61,145 nt of DNA from an uncultured Actinomycetes bacterium. Its GTDB lineage: Bacteria; Actinomycetota; Acidimicrobiia; Acidimicrobiales; Ilumatobacteraceae. A program made the position numbers and the translations under genes. The DNA is taken from positions 1 through 61,145 of the forward strand of contig CALBSD010000029.1 of assembly GCA_937927625.1 (NCBI GenBank). The letters run 5' to 3'. Each line of letters begins with the position of its first letter. Position 1 is the stretch's first letter. The notes beneath the pieces are model-generated. The model saw nothing but the letters and a program-made list of their open reading frames with translations, was not told the DNA's origin and searched no databases. Below are positions 9,481 through 16,993 of the stretch, piece by piece.

Positions 9481-9996
9481 TTAGTCCCTCCTTGCGAGCA
9501 CGATGGCTCCGATAGCTGCAGCGAGCAACACAAATGACAACGCCCAGAATGGCAACAAGTAAGCGCCAAAGATTTGGTCGGACACTTGCTGCGTGGTGAC
9601 GACAGGTGCGTCGACAGGCAACTTCTCTGCCTTGAAACCGTCATTCAGTGCAATCAACATTGTTGCCAACAACAAAACTGCGATGGGCAAACCAATGAAC
9701 CAGTTCTTGTTGTTGAGATCTTGTTCTGCACCAATGCGTGCGCGAGTGAGCATGGTTCCGAAAAGGAACAACACCATCACTGCACCGATGTACACCATGA
9801 TCTGTGTAATCGCGACAAACTCAGCTGCAAGCAACACGTACTGTGCTGCAGCGCCGGCGAGTACAACGACGAGCCACAAGGCTGCGTGGACAACGTTCTT
9901 CGTGGTGACCACGCGCAAAGCACCGATGACCATGATGGCCGCGATGATGGCAAAGCCCACGTTCTGAGCAACAAGTACGTCTGATGCGAACATCAC
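9481..9996 (-). CDS. nuoJ: NADH-quinone oxidoreductase subunit J (11-subunit complex I)
   Basis: A five-helix membrane subunit of 171 residues. The helix-3 region QIMVYIGAVMVLFLFGTML contains the conserved tyrosine and the pi-bulge area typical of NuoJ. The start overlaps the nuoI stop (ATGA arrangement), so translation is probably coupled. A periplasmic loop with several acidic residues precedes the last helix, which ends in ARRD. Confidence 0.95.
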   Translation of the reverse strand: MMFASDVLVAQNVGFAIIAAIMVIGALRVVTTKNVVHAALWLVVVLAGAAAQYVLLAAEFVAITQIMVYIGAVMVLFLFGTMLTRARIGAEQDLNNKNWFIGLPIAVLLLATMLIALNDGFKAEKLPVDAPVVTTQQVSDQIFGAYLLPFWALSFVLLAAAIGAIVLARRD

Positions 9997-10490
9997 TTCT
10001 TGCCCTTCTTTTCTGCACCGGCTTCAAGCTCTGGAGCTTCAGGCACGGTCTGCATCCACTCGCCCAACTTCGACTTGTCATGCAACAAATCAGCAATGCG
10101 AGTTTCGGAGTATTCGTATTCAGGGCTCCAGAAGAGCGCATCAAACGGACACACTTCAACGCAGATACCGCAGTACATGCAGAGTGCATAGTCGATGTCG
10201 AAACGATCAAGCTTGTTCACCTTGCGAGGTGCACCACCGGCACGACGTGGTGGAGCGAGTTCCTTGTGGCCCTCGATGTAGATACACCAGTCGGGGCAAG
10301 AACGTGCACACAACATGCATGATGTGCAGTTGTCTTCGTGCAATGCGATGACACCACGTGCACGAATAGGAGGTGTTTCCTTTTCGTGTGGGTACTGAAC
10401 GGTGTTCGCACCATCTTTTGCGGTGGCAATAAGGGTGGCGAATGTGACGCCAAGGCCCTTGAACATGCCGGGAACTTTTGGCTTAGCCAT
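9993..10490 (-). CDS. nuoI: NADH-quinone oxidoreductase subunit I, 2x[4Fe-4S] (11-subunit complex I)
   Basis: Carries clusters N6a and N6b in the connecting module. Two ferredoxin motifs are visible: CTSCMLCARSCPDWCI and CMYCGICVEVCPFDAL. I place the start at 10490 (MAKPKVPGM), where the ATG shares one base with the nuoH stop (TGATG). The open frame extends upstream to 10559, but those residues lie inside nuoH and look unlike the family. Length is 165 residues. The C-terminus is acidic then lysine-rich (EAGAEKKGKK). In an EFG-less enzyme this subunit is a plausible docking point for a soluble electron donor (inference). Confidence 0.94.
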   Translation of the reverse strand: MAKPKVPGMFKGLGVTFATLIATAKDGANTVQYPHEKETPPIRARGVIALHEDNCTSCMLCARSCPDWCIYIEGHKELAPPRRAGGAPRKVNKLDRFDIDYALCMYCGICVEVCPFDALFWSPEYEYSETRIADLLHDKSKLGEWMQTVPEAPELEAGAEKKGKK

Positions 10491-11554
10491 CAGAAAGCCA
10501 CCTTCAGCACAGCAGTCAACATGATGTTGACAAGCGAAATAGGAATGAGCACCTTCCATGCGAAGCGCTGCAACTGATCCTCACGGAAACGTGGGAAGGA
10601 GAAGCGGATCCACATGATGAAGAACACGAGGACGATCATCTTGGTGAACAAGATGAGTGGTCCACCGACGTTCATCCAGTTGTCGACGCTGTCGATGGTT
10701 GTCCAGCCGAACCATGAGAACGGAACGCCCCAACCACCGAGGAAAAGAATTGATGCGATCATTGCGAACACACCAGCAGTTGCGAACTCACCAATGAAGA
10801 AGATGAGGAAGCGGAAGCCCGAGTATTCCGTCATGTAACCAGACACAAGTTCTGATTCAGCGATAGGCATGTCGAACGGAGTCTGCGTGAGTTCTGCTTG
10901 CACAGCAATCATAAAGATGATGAACGAAACGAACTGTGTAAGAACGTATGGGTTGCCGAGGCCGTCCCATCCGAACATTGAGCCCGCGTTCTGTGCAACA
11001 ACAATCTGCTGCAAGTTCATCGTGCCGGCCTGGATAACAACACCCACGACAGCGAGAACCATTGGCAACTCATATGCAACGAGCTGACCAGCTGCGCGCA
11101 AACCACCAAGCAACGAGTACTTGTTTGCACTCGACCAGCCGGCGATGAGAATGCCCAACACAGAAACTGACGACACTGCGAGTGCGTAGAAGATTCCTGT
11201 TTCAAAGTTGGTGAACCAAGCGTCAGGACCAAACGGAACGACAACAGCCAACAAGAATGTGCTTGCCAAAACGATGAGCGGTGCCAACTTGAAGATGCGT
11301 GCTTCTGGCTGCGCATTTGCAGGAACGATGTCTTCCTTCTGCAACCACTTGCCGACTTCGGCAAACAACTGCATGGAGCCGTATGGACCAGCTTCCATTG
11401 GTCCGAGACGTGACTGCATGAACGACATCATCTTGAAGAGGAACAAGTACACCACGGTGCCCGCAGGGAGCAACACAGCAACGAGTCCACCAAGGACGCG
11501 AAGAAGAGACACTGCCCAATAGGGAAGGTCAGCGGAAAGAAGGACAGCATTCAT
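10490..11554 (-). CDS. nuoH: NADH-quinone oxidoreductase subunit H (11-subunit complex I)
   Basis: The membrane subunit that forms the quinone entry chamber, 354 residues, about eight helices. Typical segments are QSRLGPMEAGPYGSMQLFAE near the N-terminus, the charged loop TPFDMPIAESELVSGYMTEY, and the C-terminal WIRFSFPRFREDQL. The copy in the second cluster is 409 residues, the difference being at both ends. It starts directly at the nuoD stop and ends overlapping nuoI. Confidence 0.95.
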   Translation of the reverse strand: MNAVLLSADLPYWAVSLLRVLGGLVAVLLPAGTVVYLFLFKMMSFMQSRLGPMEAGPYGSMQLFAEVGKWLQKEDIVPANAQPEARIFKLAPLIVLASTFLLAVVVPFGPDAWFTNFETGIFYALAVSSVSVLGILIAGWSSANKYSLLGGLRAAGQLVAYELPMVLAVVGVVIQAGTMNLQQIVVAQNAGSMFGWDGLGNPYVLTQFVSFIIFMIAVQAELTQTPFDMPIAESELVSGYMTEYSGFRFLIFFIGEFATAGVFAMIASILFLGGWGVPFSWFGWTTIDSVDNWMNVGGPLILFTKMIVLVFFIMWIRFSFPRFREDQLQRFAWKVLIPISLVNIMLTAVLKVAF

Positions 11555-12726
11555 CAGCGATCAATGTCTCCGAGGATGAAGTACAGCGACGCGAGGATGG
11601 TGATGATGTCAGGGACATACACACCCTTCAGCAACCAAGGAACAATCGAGATGTTGTTGAACGATGCGCTGCGAATCTTGACGCGGAATGGACCTTGGTC
11701 GCCTTGTGAGACAACGTAGTAACCCATCTCGCCGAGTGGGTTCTCCGTTGATACCCATGCTTCGCCTTCTGGAACCTTGATGATCTTGGGAACCTTGGCC
11801 ATCACAGGACCTGCAGGCATGGTGTCGAGAAGTTGATCAACAATCTTTGTTGACTCACGCACTTCCTGCAGACGAACCCAGCAACGTGCGAACGAGTCGC
11901 CGTCTGGGTGCGTGATGACTTTGAACTCTGTCTTGTTCCAGGCCATTGGAATGTCCTGGTCACGACGGAGGTCCCAATCAACACCACTTGCACGAAGATT
12001 TGCGCCGGACAAGCCGTACTGCAATGCAACATCTTTCGGGATCACACCGATGCCACGTGTACGTGACTGGAAGATTTCGTTTCCGAACAGGAGGTCTTCA
12101 ATCTGATCGCAGAATGTGCGCAACTTCTTCATGACAACGCGCGTCTCTTCGATGAAGCCTGCAGGCAAATCATCTTTCAAGCCGCCGATGCGGTCGAAGT
12201 TCGGGTGGAAGCGTCCACCTGTTGCTGCTTCGATGAGGTTCAGAACGTATTCACGGTCGCGGAATGCGAAGAACACAGGAGTCACTGCGCCCAACTGCAC
12301 ACCAAGGTCACCGAGGAACAGCGACACGTTTGCGATACGAGAAAGTTCGAACAAGATGGTGCGAATGTGTTGCGCACGTGATGGCGCTTCAACGCCCATC
12401 AATTTTTCTGCAGCGAGAATGAATGGCACTTCGTTTGCAAACGAACCCAACCAGTCAATGCGGTTCACCAATGCGGTGACCTGTGGGAACGTGCGAACTT
12501 CAGTGAGCTTCTCGTAACCGCGGTGCATGTAACCAGCAGACGGTTCTGCCCACACCACTTGCTCACCATCAAGGCGAGCAATGATGCGGAGCGTTCCGTG
12601 CGTTGCAGGGTGCTGCGGTCCGATGTTGAGGGTCATGCCCTCTGTTTCGAGTTCAACGTTGACGCGTGCATCTGCTGCTTGCGCAGCGATGTATGCGAGT
12701 TGTTGACGATCGCCAAGCATGGTCAT
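11554..12726 (-). CDS. nuoD: NADH-quinone oxidoreductase subunit D (11-subunit complex I), Trp at the quinone-site Tyr position
   Basis: The quinone-reducing 49-kDa-type subunit, 390 residues. NIGPQHPATHGTLR carries the conserved quinone-site histidine. Two sites stand out. SAGYMHRGYEKL keeps the arginine (R69) equivalent to Arg85 of mitochondrial NDUFS2, the NDUFAF7 target. The motif usually reading R-x-DY-L is NRIDWLGSF here, so the tyrosine that contacts the quinone head group is Trp92 (codon TGG). The second NuoD in this window has the reverse pattern: Thr and Tyr. The start overlaps the nuoC stop. NuoC and NuoD are separate genes. Confidence 0.95.
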   Translation of the reverse strand: MTMLGDRQQLAYIAAQAADARVNVELETEGMTLNIGPQHPATHGTLRIIARLDGEQVVWAEPSAGYMHRGYEKLTEVRTFPQVTALVNRIDWLGSFANEVPFILAAEKLMGVEAPSRAQHIRTILFELSRIANVSLFLGDLGVQLGAVTPVFFAFRDREYVLNLIEAATGGRFHPNFDRIGGLKDDLPAGFIEETRVVMKKLRTFCDQIEDLLFGNEIFQSRTRGIGVIPKDVALQYGLSGANLRASGVDWDLRRDQDIPMAWNKTEFKVITHPDGDSFARCWVRLQEVRESTKIVDQLLDTMPAGPVMAKVPKIIKVPEGEAWVSTENPLGEMGYYVVSQGDQGPFRVKIRSASFNNISIVPWLLKGVYVPDIITILASLYFILGDIDR

Positions 12727-13406
12727 GATGCTTCGCCTTCCTCTGAATCGTCACCAGGCAATGGCTCGACATCAACGATGCCGGGCCATGGCTTGACGAT
12801 GCGAGCAAGCAACGGGAAGTCCTTGCGCATCGGGTGGCCTTCGAAATCTGTTGGCAAGTACATGTTGCGAAGGTCTGGATGGCCGTTAAAACCAATGCCA
12901 AACATTTCGTGTGCTTCACGTTCGTGCCAGTTCGCTCCGGCAAAAATGCCGGACCAAGAATCAACTGCCATCACTGCATCATCAACGTCAACCTTGATGT
13001 TGATGCCGAGTGTGGTGAATGGCTGCACCAAACGTGCGAACACCTGGAAGCGAGTATCGCCACCGGTGTAACCCTGCTTGATGGTGGAGTCACGCTCAAC
13101 AGCAGGTGCTGATGGATCTTCTTCGCCCTTACCGAACGGTGAAGGAAGCCAGTCGATTGCAGACAAGAAACCAAAGTATGTGAAGCCAAGTGACTTCAAT
13201 GTTTCTGCAGTTGCACGCCATGACTCTGCAGTGACGCGAATCCAAATGTCGTCGTTTGGCTTGAGAAGCGAGTCGACAACGTTTGCGCCCAATGCTTCAA
13301 GAACTTGAGCAAGAGCTGCTTCGCGCACTGTGTCGCGTGGTGCTTCGGTTGGAGTATCAGTTGTGGACGACAACGGGAACACCACCCTTCTCTGCTGATT
13401 CGCCAT
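12723..13406 (-). CDS. nuoC: NADH-quinone oxidoreductase subunit C (11-subunit complex I)
   Basis: The 30-kDa subunit of the peripheral arm, 227 residues, longer than the 167-residue copy in the second cluster. The family signature is at the C-terminal half: GANWHEREAHEMFGIGFNGH, then YLPTDFEGHPMRKDFPL. The N-terminal ~60 residues are extra and low in conserved features. The listed ATG lies 50 bp inside nuoB; no good ribosome site is seen, so a later start cannot be excluded, although the first internal ATG would remove conserved sequence. It overlaps nuoD by 4 bp. Confidence 0.92.
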   Translation of the reverse strand: MANQQRRVVFPLSSTTDTPTEAPRDTVREAALAQVLEALGANVVDSLLKPNDDIWIRVTAESWRATAETLKSLGFTYFGFLSAIDWLPSPFGKGEEDPSAPAVERDSTIKQGYTGGDTRFQVFARLVQPFTTLGINIKVDVDDAVMAVDSWSGIFAGANWHEREAHEMFGIGFNGHPDLRNMYLPTDFEGHPMRKDFPLLARIVKPWPGIVDVEPLPGDDSEEGEAS

Positions 13407-13914
13407 CGACGATGTTCATTGGCTTGGTGCCTTCACCGCGCCAACGTGCGCCCATGTCTTCGTTCTTAATGCGCTGTTGCAACAACACGATTCCTTCAAG
13501 CAATGCTTCAGGACGTGGTGGGCAACCAGGGACGTACACATCAACGGGAATGATTTGGTCGACACCCTTAGTAACGGAGTAGCTGTCCCAGTACGGGCCG
13601 CCGCAGTTTGCGCAGCTACCCATGGAGATGACGTACTTCGGTTCTGGCATCTGTTCGTACAAACGCTTAATAGCTGGAGCCATTTTGTCAGTGACGGTGC
13701 CAGAGATAACTACGAGGTCTGCCTGACGTGGTGATGCAGGCAATGGAATAACTCCCAAGCGCATCACGTCATAACGAGGAGAACCGAATGCCGCGCCCAT
13801 TTCAATTGCGCAACATGCAAGTCCCCACTGGTACACCCACAACGAATAGGAGCGACCCATGTTGAAGAGTGTTGTGAGTGGCTTTGGAAGCCGACCGCGA
13901 TCAACAAGTCCCAT
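13357..13914 (-). CDS. nuoB: NADH-quinone oxidoreductase subunit B, cluster N2 (11-subunit complex I)
   Basis: Holds the terminal [4Fe-4S] cluster N2, which reduces quinone at the NuoB-NuoD interface. Ligands are visible in family positions: WGLACCAIEMG (tandem cysteines), SMGSCANCGGPY and YVPGCPPRPEALLEG. At 185 residues it has a C-terminal tail beyond the usual end (about NEDMGARWRGEG onward), which accounts for the overlap with nuoC. It starts 18 bp after nuoA. Confidence 0.96.
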   Translation of the reverse strand: MGLVDRGRLPKPLTTLFNMGRSYSLWVYQWGLACCAIEMGAAFGSPRYDVMRLGVIPLPASPRQADLVVISGTVTDKMAPAIKRLYEQMPEPKYVISMGSCANCGGPYWDSYSVTKGVDQIIPVDVYVPGCPPRPEALLEGIVLLQQRIKNEDMGARWRGEGTKPMNIVDGESAEKGGVPVVVHN

Positions 13915-13932
13915 AATCGAAGAACCTTTTCC

Positions 13933-14343
13933 CTAGACCCAGCGCAGGACGCCCTTGCGCCATGCGTAGACAAGACCAAGCAGAAGAATTGCGACAAAGA
14001 TGCCCATCTCTACAAGGCCGAATCCGGCATAACGCTCAAGCTGAGTAGCCCACGGGAAGATAAACACTGCCTCAACGTCAAAGATGACGAAGAGAAGTGC
14101 GAAGACGTAATAACGAATTTGGCTCTGCGACCAGCCATTGCCGACCGGATCCACACCACTTTCGTAGGTGAGCATCTTTTCTCTGTTGGGCTTGTTGGGG
14201 CGAACAAGCGCAGAAATACCCAGCAACAATCCGGCGACTAAAAATGCGGCAAGCCCGAACCACACAACAGTGAGATAGGACCGTAGAAACTCAGACACAG
14301 CCTTTGAAACTACTACGGGGCCCCGTAAGTACCCCAACTTCAC
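13933..14343 (-). CDS. nuoA: NADH-quinone oxidoreductase subunit A (11-subunit complex I)
   Basis: A three-helix membrane subunit. Core motifs are KMLTYESGVDPVGNGWSQ and the acidic helix VIFDVEAVFIFPWA. The open frame starts with GTG at 14343 (136 residues), only 8 bp after the amidotransferase stop. A second GTG at 14298 (MSEFLRSYL, 121 residues) would give the normal family length. I cannot decide: neither has a clear ribosome site. A 12-bp perfect palindrome (ACGGGGCCCCGT, 14315-14326) lies between the two possible starts. This is the first nuo gene of the cluster. Confidence 0.92.
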   Translation of the reverse strand: MKLGYLRGPVVVSKAVSEFLRSYLTVVWFGLAAFLVAGLLLGISALVRPNKPNREKMLTYESGVDPVGNGWSQSQIRYYVFALLFVIFDVEAVFIFPWATQLERYAGFGLVEMGIFVAILLLGLVYAWRKGVLRWV

Positions 14344-14351
14344 TGGCTACT

Positions 14352-15059
14352 TCAGCCGTGTGGCATGTGCCCTTGTGCGATATCCGTCAGGAACCAGTCG
14401 ATGAGTTCGTCACAGCGACGTTCCGAATCCATCTGATTCTCCCGGGTCGTTCGGAAGAGTTCTTCGGGCTCGATCCCCTGGGTCGCCAACTCCTCCACCC
14501 CATCTTCAGAGGCCCACATGCGAACAATAGTTTCGGTGGCTTCGGGGTGAAATTGCAGCCCTAGAGACCTGCCACAGAGGATTGCCTGAGGTCCGGCAGG
14601 CGACTGGCCAAGGGCCGTGGCCCCTGATGGAACCGTGAAACTGTCGTAATGCCATTGCATCCAGGGCCCTTCAAAGAGGGCTTTCGGAGCTAAATGGGCA
14701 GTTTCAGGCAGTTTTTCAATAGAAAACCACCCAATTTCGCTACTTTGTGCCTTTGTGACCGCTCCGCCAAGTGAATTTGCAAGCTGCTGGCCACCAAAAC
14801 AGATCCCGAGTACCGGGACTCCCTTGGCCATCGCCTCCCGCATCAACTCCTGCTCGGCGTTCACGGGCTCTGCCACATGATCCCAATAGGTGCTCCACCC
14901 GGAGCCCATGGCGACCACCAGGTCAAACCCGTCGAGGGACTGCCACTGGGAATACTGCTCACGAAGGAAATCGGTGAAGGCATAGCCGCGACGGCGAAGG
15001 GAGCGACCCACAAATCCTGGATCGGCTTCGTTGCTATTCGCGATGAGGGCTGCCCGCAT
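14352..15059 (-). CDS. Class I glutamine amidotransferase, first gene of the 11-subunit nuo operon
   Basis: A 235-residue stand-alone GATase1 domain of the GMP-synthase-like type. The nucleophile elbow is GICFGGQQLANSLGG (Cys in the GxCxG context) and the histidine of the triad is in LGLQFHPEATE. The substrate for ammonia transfer or hydrolysis is unknown; homologues are often annotated as 'glutamine amidotransferase' or gamma-glutamyl hydrolase-like. It precedes nuoA by 8 bp in the same direction and so is probably co-transcribed with the nuo genes. The ATG at 15059 has TACCGT 7 nt upstream, suggesting a leaderless transcript starting here. Confidence 0.85.
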   Translation of the reverse strand: MRAALIANSNEADPGFVGRSLRRRGYAFTDFLREQYSQWQSLDGFDLVVAMGSGWSTYWDHVAEPVNAEQELMREAMAKGVPVLGICFGGQQLANSLGGAVTKAQSSEIGWFSIEKLPETAHLAPKALFEGPWMQWHYDSFTVPSGATALGQSPAGPQAILCGRSLGLQFHPEATETIVRMWASEDGVEELATQGIEPEELFRTTRENQMDSERRCDELIDWFLTDIAQGHMPHG

Positions 15060-15065
15060 GACTAC

Positions 15066-15072
15066 TACGGTA
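15066..15072. promoter_or_regulatory. Overlapping divergent -10 elements for ilvA and the amidotransferase-nuo operon
   Basis: The seven bases TACGGTA hold TACGGT on the plus strand (8 nt before the ilvA ATG) and TACCGT on the minus strand (7 nt before the amidotransferase ATG). They lie inside an imperfectly spaced palindrome ACTAC-TACG-GTAGT (15061-15074). Only 20 bp separate the two start codons, so both mRNAs should be leaderless if these are the promoters. Confidence 0.5.
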
Positions 15073-15079
15073 GTGACGC

Positions 15080-16291
15080 ATGTCCGCGTTCCCTATTGAT
15101 TCCGCCGACATCGTTGCCGCCCGCAAGGCCGGCACTGGTGTTGTGAAGCGGACCCCCATCACCGAGTCCGCCGCCCTCTCTGAAAAGTTCGGCGGCAACA
15201 TCGTGTTCAAGGCAGAGAACTTGCAGCGCACGGGCTCGTTCAAGATTCGTGGCGCAATGAACAAGTTGGCTTCGTTGGGTGACGCAGTGAAGAACGGTGT
15301 CGTCGCTGGCAGCGCAGGCAACCATGCACAAGCTCTCGCGTTTGCCGCAAAGCACTACGGAGTTCCTTGTCAGATTTTTGTTCCCGCAGGAGCGTCACTG
15401 TCAAAGATGAAAGCAGTGTTGTCGTATGGCGCAACACTCACTGAAGGTGGCGACACGTTGTCAGACGCAGTTGCACTCGCGCGTCTGCATGCAGAGAAAA
15501 CCGGGATGAACTTCTGTCATCCGTTTGATGATCCTTTTGTTGTTGCTGGTCAAGCAACTCTTGGTCTTGAACTTGTGGAAGACATCCCTGATCTTTCCAC
15601 CGTGATTGTTCCGTTAGGCGGCGGGGGTTTAACTGGTGGTGTCGCCATTGCCGTGAAGCAAGCGATGCCACACGTGCGTGTGATTGGCGTGCAAGTTCGC
15701 GCATGTGCACCGTATGCCGGTGATCCACCAGCTGATGGTCCCATCATCACACTTGCAGATGGAATTGCTGTGAAGACACCGGGTGATTTCACTCGCCCCA
15801 TTATCGAACAATTCGTTGATGAGATTGTTGTTGTTGAAGAAGATCTTGTTGCCGATGCAATGGTGATGTTGATGGACCGTGGCAAGTTGTACGTCGAAGG
15901 CGGCGGCGCCGTTGGTGTTTCTGCAGTTCTCAGTGGTCAAGTTGTGCCTGATGCACAAGGAACGACGTGCATTGTTCTTTCTGGCGGCAACGTCGATCTC
16001 GGCATTGTTCCGAATCTCATTCGACGCAATGAAACCAAGGCTGGTCGTCGCCTTATCTTGCTTGTTCGCATCTCTGACCGGCCAGGTGGTCTTGCACAAC
16101 TACTCACGATGTTTGCTCAAGCTGGCGCCAACCTCATCGAAGTGGAACACGTGCGCGAAGGAATATCTCTTCACGTGCGCGAAACCGGAGTGCAGGTCGT
16201 TCTCGAAGTACGTGGTCGGGAACACGCCGACAGCATCATTTCCATGGCGCGACAGAACGATTACCTGGTGGACGAGGTTGTGTCTCGATGA
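15080..16291 (+). CDS. ilvA: Threonine ammonia-lyase (TdcB/IlvA type with ACT domain)
   Basis: A PLP enzyme converting threonine to 2-oxobutanoate, the first step toward isoleucine; 403 residues. The PLP lysine is in RTGSFKIRGAMNKLA, the substrate loop SAGNHAQALAFAA follows, and the phosphate-binding glycine-rich loop is PLGGGGLTGG. A C-terminal ACT-like domain (about residues 325-403, beginning RLILLVRISDRPGGLAQLL) suggests amino-acid feedback control. The start ATG is 20 bp from the divergent amidotransferase gene. The stop overlaps the start of the following hydrolase gene (ATGA), so the two are coupled. Confidence 0.93.
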   Translation: MSAFPIDSADIVAARKAGTGVVKRTPITESAALSEKFGGNIVFKAENLQRTGSFKIRGAMNKLASLGDAVKNGVVAGSAGNHAQALAFAAKHYGVPCQIFVPAGASLSKMKAVLSYGATLTEGGDTLSDAVALARLHAEKTGMNFCHPFDDPFVVAGQATLGLELVEDIPDLSTVIVPLGGGGLTGGVAIAVKQAMPHVRVIGVQVRACAPYAGDPPADGPIITLADGIAVKTPGDFTRPIIEQFVDEIVVVEEDLVADAMVMLMDRGKLYVEGGGAVGVSAVLSGQVVPDAQGTTCIVLSGGNVDLGIVPNLIRRNETKAGRRLILLVRISDRPGGLAQLLTMFAQAGANLIEVEHVREGISLHVRETGVQVVLEVRGREHADSIISMARQNDYLVDEVVSR

Positions 16292-16986
16292 GCCATCCGC
16301 TCATCGCTATTCCAGGACGTCGTTCCGACGAAGCGAAAGGCCACCGCACCCCTGTTGTCAGTGGTGGCCGTCTGTATGCCGATGCAGTGCAACGCGCTGG
16401 CGGACTTCCCATTGTTATTCCACCCACTGATGACGTTGAACTCATCCGTGCAACAGTTGCCCGATGCGACGGCATAGTCCTCCTTGGTGGTGGCGATGTC
16501 AGTCCCGCTAAATACGGACAGACAGAGAACGCACGGTTGTTTGGCGTTAATGAATTCATTGATGACTTTGAGATCGCAGCGGTACAACATGCCATCTCAT
16601 TAGATCTCCCCGTTCTCGCAATCTGTCGCGGACATCAGATCTTGAATGTTGCACTGGGCGGCACATTGATTCAACATCTAGAGAACTATGAAGTGCATCG
16701 CGACACAATGCATGATGTACAACTAACCGCAGGGTCTCTTGTTGCCGAAGCCATGGGTACAACACAGCCGATGACGCACTCGTTCCACCATCAAGCAATT
16801 GATTCCGTTGCTTCATCGTTGACCGTCGTCGGTAGTTACAGCGATGGAACTGTTGAAGCAGTGCAACACACATCTGCCACCTGGGTGGTTGGCGTGCAGT
16901 GGCACCCTGAAGATACGGCAGAAGAAGATTCTGCGAATCAGGGATTGTTCAACGCGCTAGTACAGCGCGCAGTACGCCAATCCTGA
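16288..16986 (+). CDS. Gamma-glutamyl-gamma-aminobutyrate hydrolase family protein (PuuD-like, peptidase C26)
   Basis: A 232-residue class I glutamine-amidotransferase-fold hydrolase expected to cut gamma-glutamyl amides. The nucleophile is in LAICRGHQILNVALGG. The triad histidine and glutamate are in VGVQWHPEDTAEE. The N-terminal PLIAIPGRRSD and the LLGGGDVSPAKYG motifs are typical of this subgroup. It overlaps ilvA by 4 bp. The physiological substrate cannot be read from sequence; the pairing with threonine ammonia-lyase does not define it. Confidence 0.88.
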   Translation: MSHPLIAIPGRRSDEAKGHRTPVVSGGRLYADAVQRAGGLPIVIPPTDDVELIRATVARCDGIVLLGGGDVSPAKYGQTENARLFGVNEFIDDFEIAAVQHAISLDLPVLAICRGHQILNVALGGTLIQHLENYEVHRDTMHDVQLTAGSLVAEAMGTTQPMTHSFHHQAIDSVASSLTVVGSYSDGTVEAVQHTSATWVVGVQWHPEDTAEEDSANQGLFNALVQRAVRQS

Positions 16987-16993
16987 ACGAGAG

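Noticed and set aside
14315..14326. 12-bp palindrome ACGGGGCCCCGT near the nuoA start as a terminator or operator
   Set aside because: No loop and no T run, and it may lie inside the nuoA coding region. Too little to call, though noted under nuoA.
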